Source of the DNA: an uncultured Chitinophagaceae bacterium
GTDB lineage: Bacteria > Bacteroidota > Bacteroidia > Chitinophagales > Chitinophagaceae
Direction of reading: 5' to 3'
Length of the DNA stretch: 6,405 nt
Assembly: GCA_903832075.1 (NCBI GenBank)
Contig: CAILAF010000532.1
Span: forward strand, 1 to 6,405
The notes beneath the pieces were generated by a model. The model ran no database searches, was not told the DNA's origin, and worked only from the letters and a program-made list of their open reading frames with translations. Shown here piece after piece: positions 1 through 6,245 of this stretch (positions are counted from its first letter, which is position 1; every line of letters starts with the position of its first letter). A program made the position numbers and the translations under genes.

Positions 1-1
1 A

Positions 2-1009
2 GGTGCATTAGCCAATTGGGTTCGCGAACAAAAGCATGGCAATAAAACTTATTTCAATCGCAACTTTCATATAGAGCCAACCAATGTTTGTGTGTTCAGT
101 TGTAAATTTTGTTCCTATTCAAGATTATATGCGCACAAAGAAGAAGGATGGGAATTAACCATTGATGATATGTTGGACATTGTAAAAAAATACGATGATC
201 AACCTGTTACCGAAGTTCATATTGTTGGTGGCGTTCATCCAAAAATGAATTTGCAATTCTTTACAGAATTATTTAAAGCCATTAAATTTCATCGTCCTGA
301 TCTTCATATCAAAGCCTTCACTCCTGTTGAATTAGATTATATTTTCAGAAAAGCAAATGTCAGCATTGAAGAAGGCATGAACATTTTACACGAAGCCGGT
401 CATGATTCATTACCGGGCGGTGGTGCTGAAATATTTCATCCTGAAATAAGAGAAAAAATTTGTGCCGATAAAGTAAATGCCGAAGGATGGTTGGCCATTC
501 ATAAAGCTGCACATAAATTAGGTATGCACAGCAATGCAACTATTTTATACGGACATATTGAAAAATATGAACATCGTATTGATCACATGGAAAGATTAAG
601 ACAATTGCAAGATGAAACCGGTGGCTTTAATACTTTCATTCCTTTAAAGTTTAGAAACAAAGGAAATGATATGAGCAATGTTCATGAGGTTTCGATCATA
701 GAAGATATGAAAATGTATGCTGTTGCAAGATTATACATGGATAACTTTCCGCACTTAAAAGCATATTGGCCAATGTTGGGAAGAAAGAATGCACAACTAA
801 CTTTAAATTTTGGTGTGGATGATTTAGATGGTACGATTGATGATACTACTAAAATTTATTCAATGGCAGGAAGTGAAGAACAATCTCCATCTATGAATAC
901 CGATGAATTGGTTACTTTAATTAAACAAGTAAAAAGACAACCTGTTGAACGCGATACTTTATATAATGTAATTAAAGATTACAGCAATATTGAATTGGAA
1001 GAAGCTTAA
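2..1009 (+). CDS. mqnE: Aminofutalosine synthase MqnE, 5'-truncated by the window edge
   Basis: This is a radical SAM enzyme of the futalosine menaquinone pathway. MqnE joins SAM to the chorismate-derived 3-[(1-carboxyvinyl)oxy]benzoate to give aminofutalosine in the cytoplasm. The frame is open from base 2, and 335 residues are visible. I estimate 40-50 N-terminal residues are missing relative to the family's usual length. The [4Fe-4S] motif CX3CX2C is seen as CVFSCKFC at bases 89-112 (visible residues C30, C34, C37), just after an HIEPTN stretch. Further family-typical stretches are VHIVGGVHPKMN, a glycine-rich SLPGGGAEIF, and DLDGTIDDTTKIYSMAGS near the C-terminus. The last two favour MqnE over its paralogue MqnC. 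Starting at the GTG at base 92 would delete the first cluster cysteine, so the gene must begin upstream of the window. It ends with TAA and is followed 25 bases later by a strong terminator, so it is the last gene of its transcript. Assignment is by recognition of family motifs. Confidence 0.93.
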   Translation, partial: GALANWVREQKHGNKTYFNRNFHIEPTNVCVFSCKFCSYSRLYAHKEEGWELTIDDMLDIVKKYDDQPVTEVHIVGGVHPKMNLQFFTELFKAIKFHRPDLHIKAFTPVELDYIFRKANVSIEEGMNILHEAGHDSLPGGGAEIFHPEIREKICADKVNAEGWLAIHKAAHKLGMHSNATILYGHIEKYEHRIDHMERLRQLQDETGGFNTFIPLKFRNKGNDMSNVHEVSIIEDMKMYAVARLYMDNFPHLKAYWPMLGRKNAQLTLNFGVDDLDGTIDDTTKIYSMAGSEEQSPSMNTDELVTLIKQVKRQPVERDTLYNVIKDYSNIELEEA

Positions 1010-1034
1010 ACTATTTAATAGATTCATTAATCTT

Positions 1035-1071
1035 AAACGTCGGGGGTTTTAAAAACCTTCGACGTTTTTTT
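1035..1071 (+). terminator. Intrinsic terminator of mqnE
   Basis: AAACGTCG at 1035-1042 pairs perfectly with CGACGTTT at 1060-1067. The stem continues inward with two G-U wobbles, two G-C pairs and A-U pairs to a short A/U loop. A run of seven T (1065-1071) overlaps and follows the 3' arm. It begins 25 bases after the mqnE stop codon, as expected for a rho-independent terminator. The opposite strand lacks a comparable T-run, so it is probably one-directional. Confidence 0.9.
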
Positions 1072-1093
1072 ATTGTATATCACCGAATCTTTT

Positions 1094-1403
1094 TTGCTCG
1101 TCGTTGCCCTTCTTTTGCTCGACGACGAGGCTTTGAAGACCAAAATGCCCTTCATTGCTCCGACGATGACGTTCCGAAGGGCAACGATGCCGCTCAGAAG
1201 ACCAATGATGCTGCTCGGAAGACCATTAATGCCGTAACTCAGGGCATCAATGCCGTAAATTGCTCCATCAATGCCGCCCCGAACGGCATTAATGCCGTGA
1301 TGAACACCATTGATGCCGTTAAGAAGACCATCGTCGGTGCTCCGAACGGCAAAATGCCCTTCCGAAGACCATTTTGCCGTTCAGAAGGGCATTTTCTTTC
1401 TCC
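1094..1403. repeat. Degenerate 20-21 bp tandem array of near-palindromic units
   Basis: About fifteen consecutive units of 20 or 21 bases can be laid end to end, with starts at 1094, 1115, 1135, 1156, 1176, 1197, 1218, 1239, 1260, 1281, 1302, 1323, 1344, 1364 and 1384. Most begin GAAGACCA, GAACGGCA or GAAGGGCA and carry ATGCC in the middle; three near the left end and one at 1260 begin TTGCTC or TGCTCC instead. The working consensus GAAsrsCATTAATGCCgTTC is close to its own reverse complement, and the unit at 1281 contains a perfect 16-base palindrome, ACGGCATTAATGCCGT (1283-1298). Sampled stretches are about half GC, against about a third in the flanking genes. The array lies between the mqnE terminator and the 3' end of the small secreted-protein gene. 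No start codon or ribosome-binding context supports a gene across it. Function unknown; it could be a minisatellite, a structured RNA or a protein-binding array. Confidence 0.82.
1344..1395. other. Overlapping alternative stem-loops at the right end of the array
   Basis: GAACGGCAAAATG (1344-1356) is the exact reverse complement of CATTTTGCCGTTC (1370-1382), giving a 13-bp stem with a 13-base loop. AAAATGCCCTTC (1351-1362) is the exact reverse complement of GAAGGGCATTTT (1384-1395), giving a 12-bp stem. Both stems use the AAAATG at 1351-1356, so they cannot form together. The arrangement resembles an attenuator's competing hairpins, but no adjacent downstream gene on either strand is obviously controlled by it, and it may simply follow from the palindromic repeat units. 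Confidence 0.5.
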
Positions 1404-1443
1404 AATCACTTAACAAATTGGAACGCCGGAGTAAAACCGTTAA

Positions 1444-1773
1444 CTACCGATGCCTGTCTTCATAAATCCGAAAATATAATGCCTTTCTTAATGAAACCCA
1501 TGCTTGTTTCAGATCAGCTTCTGCCTGTGCTTTATGGCCTCCAAAATCATCGGGCGCTTCGTGAAGATGCTTCATTGCATCTTCAATATCGTGCATTGTT
1601 TTTGCGATATTGGGATGTTTTTGTTCTTCCACTCTCATCAGGTTTATTTCAGCAGGAATTGGTGGTCGGCTTCCAATAACAACTGCAATATCAATGTGCC
1701 CAATGATTTTCTGCGCTTGAACTAAGGAACATGAAACCATTAGGATCATAAAGAGAAATAATATCTTTTTCAT
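1444..1773 (-). CDS. Small secreted protein with a DFGGH motif, function unknown
   Basis: A 109-residue protein with an N-terminal signal peptide: two lysines, a hydrophobic stretch (about residues 4-19) and a likely signal peptidase I site after VQA (residue 20). An MVSC at residues 12-15 only weakly resembles a lipobox, so a soluble periplasmic or secreted product is more likely. After a short linker, residues 53-100 form a predicted helical segment starting HPNIAKTMHDIEDAM and containing DDFGGHKAQAEADLKQA. I recognise this HPxI...DFGGH...A pattern from small uncharacterised exported proteins in several bacterial phyla, from memory and without a search. No enzymatic function can be assigned. 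The gene points leftward into the repeat array, with no clear terminator between. Its start is the only ATG that gives a complete signal peptide. A TATCTTTT resembling the -7 element lies on the minus strand about 30 bases upstream but misses the final G. Confidence 0.8.
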   Translation of the reverse strand: MKKILFLFMILMVSCSLVQAQKIIGHIDIAVVIGSRPPIPAEINLMRVEEQKHPNIAKTMHDIEDAMKHLHEAPDDFGGHKAQAEADLKQAWVSLRKALYFRIYEDRHR

Positions 1774-2082
1774 GTTTTTGTTTTTAAGTTAATAATTCAA
1801 TATGAAAAGATAAATTAAATGTTGAAAAACATAAAAATAATTTATTGTAAAGTTTTACATCCTGCCGGCACATATCATAAACCTGCGCTAATAAAGTAAC
1901 CTAATAGGATATTATTTTATCTTTTTAAAAAATGTATCTACATCAGATGAAAGAACAAATATTTCTTCCATCTATCATATAATTCTTCCATCTATAATAT
2001 AAGTCGATTTCCCATTTTACAATTTCAGAACTTCAAATACTTATAAAGTTGTCTAAGGAACCTGAGATTTAAAACATATTTT
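1774..2082. promoter_or_regulatory. Divergent intergenic region between the DFGGH protein and the membrane-anchored hydrolase-like protein
   Basis: This 309-base AT-rich stretch separates two divergent genes and should hold both promoters. I see no exact TAnnTTTG in either direction. Small symmetric sites are TGTAAA-gt-TTTACA (1846-1859), the palindrome TGCCGGCA (1863-1870), and TAATA-gga-TATTA (1902-1914). Any could be an operator, but arms this short also arise by chance in AT-rich DNA. The two-copy direct repeat at 1963-2002 is listed separately. AAGGAA near 2055 is too far from the ATG at 2083 to act as its ribosome-binding site. Confidence 0.4.
1963..2002. repeat. Two-copy tandem 20-bp direct repeat
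   Basis: Two adjacent copies, 1963-1982 and 1983-2002, begin TTCTTCCATCTAT and end ATATAA. They differ at one of twenty bases (C or A at position 14). They lie 81-120 bases upstream of the ATG at 2083. A period near two helical turns would place both copies on the same DNA face, which suits a regulator binding site, but a recent slippage duplication explains the sequence equally well. Confidence 0.75.
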
Positions 2083-3312
2083 ATGAAGAAAGTTTTGAAA
2101 TTTTTATTGAAGTCAATTGCATGGGTCATTGCAATAATTATATTTTTAGTAGCTTTTGACTTTTTATTTAATGTTAATTACATTCATGGATATAAAAAAC
2201 TGGATAAAAAAGAAATAAACAATTACCTCGAGCAACTTGATAGCAATAAATCCAATCCTTACAATTTCATTGCCGATAAATTTGATACACACAATGTTGT
2301 TTTTGTTGGAGAATTCCATTGGCACAAACAGGATGCAACATTTATTAATAAACTAATTTCCTATTTATATTCAACAAAAAAGATTAGATATTTTGGTTGG
2401 GAATTCGGTGCCCATGAATTTCAATTACAGGCAGACAGTGTTGTAAATGCAAAGGAATTTGATCGCAAAAAAGCGATAGCAATTATGCGTAATTCCTATT
2501 ATCCTTGGAATTTCGAAGAATACTTACAGATATTCAAAACAATTTGGGAAATAAACAGCAAATGTGCTGCTGAAAAAGACAGAATGAAATTTCTACAGCT
2601 GAACTCTGTTTATATAGAAAAAGACTTCCAATCTAAAGATACCAGTATTCGTTTTAAAGCATATAGATCAGCTTTCGACCTTGTTCTTCCATCAATAATT
2701 GATACAGCAATAATGGCGAAAAATGAAAAAATTCTTATTTATTGCGGAATTCATCATGCTTTTACCAAATATAAAACACCGCTATTTCTCTTTCTAAAAC
2801 CCAATGGCCTCCGCGCAGGTGCTAATTTATTCAAGAAATACCCTGATAAAATTTATATGACAGCATTAGGCAGCGCAGTACCTGATAAATGGACCCTTAT
2901 TAATAATATGTTAGGCAAAGAATCTCGTTTTGTATTTCCCTTCAGTGGAATTTTCAATCAATTATATGATATTTATAAAAAACCGTTTGCTGTTGATGCC
3001 AATAACAGCATTTTCGGTGATATAAAAGATTATAAAAGTTGGTATGCTTATGACAAATGGAGTGGATTAAAATTAAAAGATTGGTGCGATGGTTATATTG
3101 TATTAAATTCATTTGAAGAAGTTGAACCGGTAACGCTCATTAATGATTGGGTAACCGATAATAACGAGTTGAATGAAATAAAAACAACATTGACACCTCA
3201 AAATGCAAGTTCATTCAACAGTATTCCTGAATTCAAGAAGTTTATTGAAAAAGAAGAAACAGGTAGATCAAATATTAAACGCTGGCACAGTATTAAAGAA
3301 TTTTGGAAATAA
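2083..3312 (+). CDS. Membrane-anchored EreA/ChaN/TraB-like protein
   Basis: A 409-residue protein with a basic N-terminus and one hydrophobic segment (about residues 8-30), most simply a signal anchor holding the rest outside the inner membrane. The mature part has the hallmarks I associate with the erythromycin esterase/ChaN/TraB superfamily. VVFVGEFHWH at 72-81 supplies the Gly-Glu-x-His pattern after a hydrophobic strand, WEFG at 106-109 gives the following acidic strand, and YCGIHHAF at 220-227 gives the second His pair. In related families these Glu and His residues form the active or metal/haem-binding site; that role is transferred, not shown here. The C-terminal third (about 270-409) is rich in Trp, Tyr and Lys and shows nothing I recognise. 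The substrate is unknown, and I would not call it macrolide resistance. It is monocistronic by layout, with divergent and convergent neighbours. No strong Shine-Dalgarno precedes the ATG, which is normal for Bacteroidota. The start is chosen because it provides the complete anchor. Confidence 0.75.
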   Translation: MKKVLKFLLKSIAWVIAIIIFLVAFDFLFNVNYIHGYKKLDKKEINNYLEQLDSNKSNPYNFIADKFDTHNVVFVGEFHWHKQDATFINKLISYLYSTKKIRYFGWEFGAHEFQLQADSVVNAKEFDRKKAIAIMRNSYYPWNFEEYLQIFKTIWEINSKCAAEKDRMKFLQLNSVYIEKDFQSKDTSIRFKAYRSAFDLVLPSIIDTAIMAKNEKILIYCGIHHAFTKYKTPLFLFLKPNGLRAGANLFKKYPDKIYMTALGSAVPDKWTLINNMLGKESRFVFPFSGIFNQLYDIYKKPFAVDANNSIFGDIKDYKSWYAYDKWSGLKLKDWCDGYIVLNSFEEVEPVTLINDWVTDNNELNEIKTTLTPQNASSFNSIPEFKKFIEKEETGRSNIKRWHSIKEFWK

Positions 3313-3401
3313 ATTCAATCACTTTATTTCATGCAGTAATTTTAAATAATTACAAAAAACTGTATAAACATTATGCATCGCATTATTCATGCTTTAATAA
3401 T

Positions 3402-4829
3402 CTAACATTCAGGCAAACTAATAGGAATATTAATCGCCAATCCGCCATCAGCAGTTTCTTTGTATTTACTGCTCATGTCCAATGCCGTGTCCCACATGGT
3501 TTTGATCACTTTATCCAAACTTACTTTGGCATAATCTGGCGAACTTTGCAATGCCAATTGCGATGCCGTGATTGCTTTTATCGCACCCATCGTATTGCGT
3601 TCAATGCAGGGAACCTGAACCAATCCGCCAATCGGATCGCAGGTTAAACCCAAATGATGCTCCATGGCAATCTCTGCAGCCATTAACACTTGCCGTTGTG
3701 TGCCACCCATGCCTTCAGTTAATGCTGCTGCTGCCATAGCAGATGATACACCAATCTCTGCCTGACATCCACCCATGGCTGCAGAAATGGTAGAACCTTT
3801 TTTAAAGATGCTTCCAATCTCGGAAGCAGTTAATAAAAATTTGATGATCTTATCATCATCATTCCCATCACAAAAAGCAATGAAATATAATAGCACAGCA
3901 GGAATAACACCGGCTGCTCCATTGGTTGGTGCAGTAACCACTCTGCCGAAACTTGCATTCTCTTCATTCACTGCTAATGCAAAACAACTAACCCAATCAA
4001 GAATATATTGAAATGAATTTTCGTGTTGCTTGATAATTGCCAACCAGGAATTAAAATCATCATAATTTTTACCGGCAACTAATTTTTTATTTAAAGCAAA
4101 TGCTCTTCTTCTAACATGCAAACCACCGGGCAATTCACCTTGTGCATGACAACCTCTGTAAATGCAATCACGCATGGTTTGCCAAATAGTTAAAACACCT
4201 TTCTTTGTTTCAGCTTCATTACGCCATGCATTTTCGTTTTCAAAAACAATATCAAAAATGTTCAATCCTGTTTTCATGCACCAATGCAATAATTCATCGG
4301 CTGTATTAACTGGAAAAGGCAAATCAATAGAATGACTTTTATCTATCTGCTCTCCTTCTTTCACAACAAATCCACCACCGATAGAAAAAAATGTTTCACT
4401 AAAACTTTCTCCATTATTCAATTCAATTAAAAAAGATAATCCGTTGGGATGAAAAGATAATTTCTCGTTGTATAAAAATTGAACGTTTTGCAAAGGATCA
4501 AAATCAATCAAAACTTCATTACCCAAATGCAATTTCTTTTGCGATTGAATGGTATTGATTTTTTGTGTGATGGAATTAACATCAATCGTAACAGGGTCTT
4601 CATTACATAAACCTAAGATAACAGCAATATCAGTTCCATGACCTTTACCTGTTTTAGCCAATGAACCGTATAATAATACATTTACTGAAACAACATTACT
4701 TAAACTTGTTTTGCTTTTGATGGTTTCAATACAACGCAAAGCGGCACGCCATGGACCAAGTGTGTGAGAACTTGAAGGGCCAACACCAATTTTAAACATA
4801 TCAAAAACCGAAATGGATTCGTGGGGCAT
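3402..4829 (-). CDS. sdaA: L-serine dehydratase (L-serine ammonia-lyase), single-chain iron-sulfur type
   Basis: A cytoplasmic enzyme converting L-serine to pyruvate and ammonia with a [4Fe-4S] cluster instead of pyridoxal phosphate. The 475-residue chain fuses both halves of the family. The beta domain (about 5-160) opens SVFDMFKIGVGPSSSHT, and the alpha domain (about 195-470) contains GELPGGLHVRRRAF, APTNGAAGVIPAV and MGGCQAEIGVSSAMAAAAL. Cluster cysteines are C355, C397 and C408; their spacings of 42 and 11 match those I recall for the structurally characterised Legionella enzyme (343, 385, 396). The last residue is also a cysteine, C475, corresponding to the C-terminal 'tail-in-mouth' cysteine reported there as the fourth ligand. 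Length and domains are complete, with no frameshift. The gene converges on the upstream hydrolase-like gene, with 89 bases and no convincing terminator between their stops. An exact TAnnTTTG element ends four bases before its ATG. Confidence 0.96.
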   Translation of the reverse strand: MPHESISVFDMFKIGVGPSSSHTLGPWRAALRCIETIKSKTSLSNVVSVNVLLYGSLAKTGKGHGTDIAVILGLCNEDPVTIDVNSITQKINTIQSQKKLHLGNEVLIDFDPLQNVQFLYNEKLSFHPNGLSFLIELNNGESFSETFFSIGGGFVVKEGEQIDKSHSIDLPFPVNTADELLHWCMKTGLNIFDIVFENENAWRNEAETKKGVLTIWQTMRDCIYRGCHAQGELPGGLHVRRRAFALNKKLVAGKNYDDFNSWLAIIKQHENSFQYILDWVSCFALAVNEENASFGRVVTAPTNGAAGVIPAVLLYFIAFCDGNDDDKIIKFLLTASEIGSIFKKGSTISAAMGGCQAEIGVSSAMAAAALTEGMGGTQRQVLMAAEIAMEHHLGLTCDPIGGLVQVPCIERNTMGAIKAITASQLALQSSPDYAKVSLDKVIKTMWDTALDMSSKYKETADGGLAINIPISLPEC

Positions 4830-4833
4830 ATAG

Positions 4834-4841
4834 CAAAATTA
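4834..4841 (-). promoter_or_regulatory. Candidate -7 element of sdaA, leaderless arrangement
   Basis: On the minus strand the sequence reads TAATTTTG-ctat-ATG, an exact match to the Bacteroidota -7 consensus TAnnTTTG ending four bases before the sdaA start codon. Transcription would then begin at or within a base or two of the ATG. No TTG at the expected -33 distance is visible, which lowers confidence. Confidence 0.5.
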
Positions 4842-4887
4842 ATAACCTTTAACCAGTTTTATTATTTTATAACTATTCATTTTAACT

Positions 4888-4895
4888 TAAGTTTG
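4888..4895 (+). promoter_or_regulatory. Candidate -7 element of the beta-lactamase-fold gene, leaderless arrangement
   Basis: The plus strand reads TAAGTTTG-aaga-ATG, again an exact TAnnTTTG ending four bases before the start codon at 4900, the same spacing as the divergent sdaA element. A transcript starting there would have essentially no 5' leader. The -33 TTG is again not evident, as the upstream 30 bases are nearly pure A/T. Confidence 0.5.
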
Positions 4896-4899
4896 AAGA

Positions 4900-6153
4900 A
4901 TGAGAATAAAACTTCTATTCATCTTTTGTTTTTGTTCAATTCTTGTTGCTGCACAAAAGAATAAAGATTTATCAAAAGATATTTTCTTAGCACAACTGAT
5001 GCAAACAAAACCCGAAGACTTTGCTTCCATCCTTGCCAATAAAGATTCATTGAATGTGCAAATCATCTATACACAAATAGATCGTGATAAAAAAAATAAT
5101 CCATCATTCACCAATTATACTTTTAATCTTAATAATAACAATTATTTCTATCCTGCATCTACTGTTAAAATGCCCATCGCTTTTTTAGCATTGGAGAAAT
5201 TAAACAATTTGAATATTCCCGGCGTAAACAAATACACCAAGATGGTTGTTGATAGCAGCATATCTGCACAACAAAACTTCTATGCCCCGACTAATACAAA
5301 CAGCAATCCTACCATTGCTAATTATATCAAACAAATATTTTTAGTAAGTGACAATGATGCATTTAATCATTTGTATGAGTTCTTAGGACAGGAATATATT
5401 CAGCAAAAGTTAAAAGAAAAAGGTTATAGCGATGCGGTCATACGTCATCGTTTAAATATCAGTTTAAGCAATGAACAAAACCGAACAACCAATGCTGTTT
5501 CGTTTTATGATAGTTCCGGAAAATTATTGTACCACCAAGATGCGCAATACAATAAAAATAATTTTGCATCATTGAATGTACAATTGGGTAAGGGATATTA
5601 TCGCGGTAATCAATTAATCAATGAACCATTTGATTTTTCAACAAAGAACAGAATATACTTACAAGACCTGCACGATATTTTGCAAAGCGTTTTGTTTTCG
5701 GATAATGTTGATCAGAAAAAGAAATTCAACTTAACAAAAGATGATGTTGCTTTTGTTTTGAAATGGATGAGCGCTTATCCGCGTGAAAGCAAATTGCCTT
5801 ATTACGATAGTGCAAATTATTGGGATTCTTATTGCAAATTTTTATTGTATGGTTCAGAAAAAGGCAGCTTATTACCTGATGTGCGCATCTTTAATAAAGT
5901 GGGTGATGCGTATGGTTTTTTAACTGATATTGCTTACATCGTTGATAAAAAAAATAATGTTGAGTTTATGCTTTGTGCAACTATTTCATGTAATAGCGAT
6001 GGTATTTATAACGATGATAAATATGATTACGAAACCGTTGGTTATCCATTTATGAAGCATTTAGGTCAATTAATTTACCAATACGAATTAAAAAGAGATA
6101 AAAAACATAAAGCTTTGCTTAACAAATTTGATATAGAGTATAAGGATAAGTAA
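4900..6153 (+). CDS. Secreted serine hydrolase of the class A beta-lactamase fold
   Basis: A 417-residue exported protein. Residues 1-18 are a signal peptide (MRIKLLF followed by a hydrophobic run), cleaved near VAA-Q. The penicillin-recognising triad is visible in order: Ser-x-x-Lys as STVK at 87-90 within FYPASTVKMPIAF, Ser-Asp-Asn at 150-152 within FLVSDNDAFNHLYEFLG, and Lys-x-Gly as KVG at 333-335 before DAYGFLTD. S87 should be the acylated nucleophile in the periplasm. The segment RHRLNISLSNEQNRTTN (182-198) aligns by eye with the class A omega loop up to the ERDTTTP region, but Arg182 sits where the deacylating Glu166 would be. At 417 residues it is longer than a typical class A enzyme of about 290, with extra sequence around 200-270 and a lysine-rich tail. 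It may therefore be a peptidoglycan-type or other serine hydrolase and not an efficient beta-lactamase. The start is fixed by the signal peptide. Confidence 0.85.
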   Translation: MRIKLLFIFCFCSILVAAQKNKDLSKDIFLAQLMQTKPEDFASILANKDSLNVQIIYTQIDRDKKNNPSFTNYTFNLNNNNYFYPASTVKMPIAFLALEKLNNLNIPGVNKYTKMVVDSSISAQQNFYAPTNTNSNPTIANYIKQIFLVSDNDAFNHLYEFLGQEYIQQKLKEKGYSDAVIRHRLNISLSNEQNRTTNAVSFYDSSGKLLYHQDAQYNKNNFASLNVQLGKGYYRGNQLINEPFDFSTKNRIYLQDLHDILQSVLFSDNVDQKKKFNLTKDDVAFVLKWMSAYPRESKLPYYDSANYWDSYCKFLLYGSEKGSLLPDVRIFNKVGDAYGFLTDIAYIVDKKNNVEFMLCATISCNSDGIYNDDKYDYETVGYPFMKHLGQLIYQYELKRDKKHKALLNKFDIEYKDK

Positions 6154-6182
6154 TTTTGCATTCTGTTTACTTCCTTCCCTAT

Positions 6183-6217
6183 GATCAATTAAAAGCATTG
6201 AGTAAGATTTAATTATC
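6183..6217. other. AT-rich imperfect inverted repeat downstream of the beta-lactamase-fold gene
   Basis: GATcAATTAAA (6183-6193) can pair with TTTAATTATC (6208-6217) apart from one bulged C, across a 14-base loop. It lies between the stop at 6153 and the next start at 6246. It is too AT-rich and lacks a T-run directly after the stem, so it is only a weak terminator or operator candidate. Confidence 0.22.
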
Positions 6218-6245
6218 ATCATTCATTTTATATTTTAAACCATTA

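Noticed and set aside
92..1009. mqnE beginning at GTG 92
   Set aside because: The frame is open to the window edge, and the residues before 92 include the first cysteine of the radical SAM motif.
1094..1403. Possible CRISPR array
   Set aside because: Units are contiguous, degenerate and 20-21 bases long with no unique spacers between identical repeats, and no cas gene is in the window.
1072..1443. Insertion sequence or mobile-element remnant
   Set aside because: No transposase fragment, terminal inverted repeats or target-site duplication could be seen; higher GC and repetition alone are insufficient.
1374..1725. Plus-strand open frames of 101 and 73 codons
   Set aside because: They lie antisense to the signal-peptide-bearing DFGGH gene, start at arbitrary codons and give cysteine- and phenylalanine-rich products without domain character.
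3336..3353. GTAATT-ttaaat-AATTAC hairpin between convergent genes as a bidirectional terminator
   Set aside because: The stem is only six A/T-rich pairs and no T-run follows in either direction, so it was not called.
3303..4011. Plus-strand open frames of 114 and 78 codons
   Set aside because: They are antisense to the strongly conserved C-terminal half of sdaA, and their sequences look like out-of-frame translations.
4830..4899. Riboswitch or leader RNA upstream of sdaA
   Set aside because: The 70-base gap is nearly pure A/T, has no stable stems, and the promoter elements abut the start codons.
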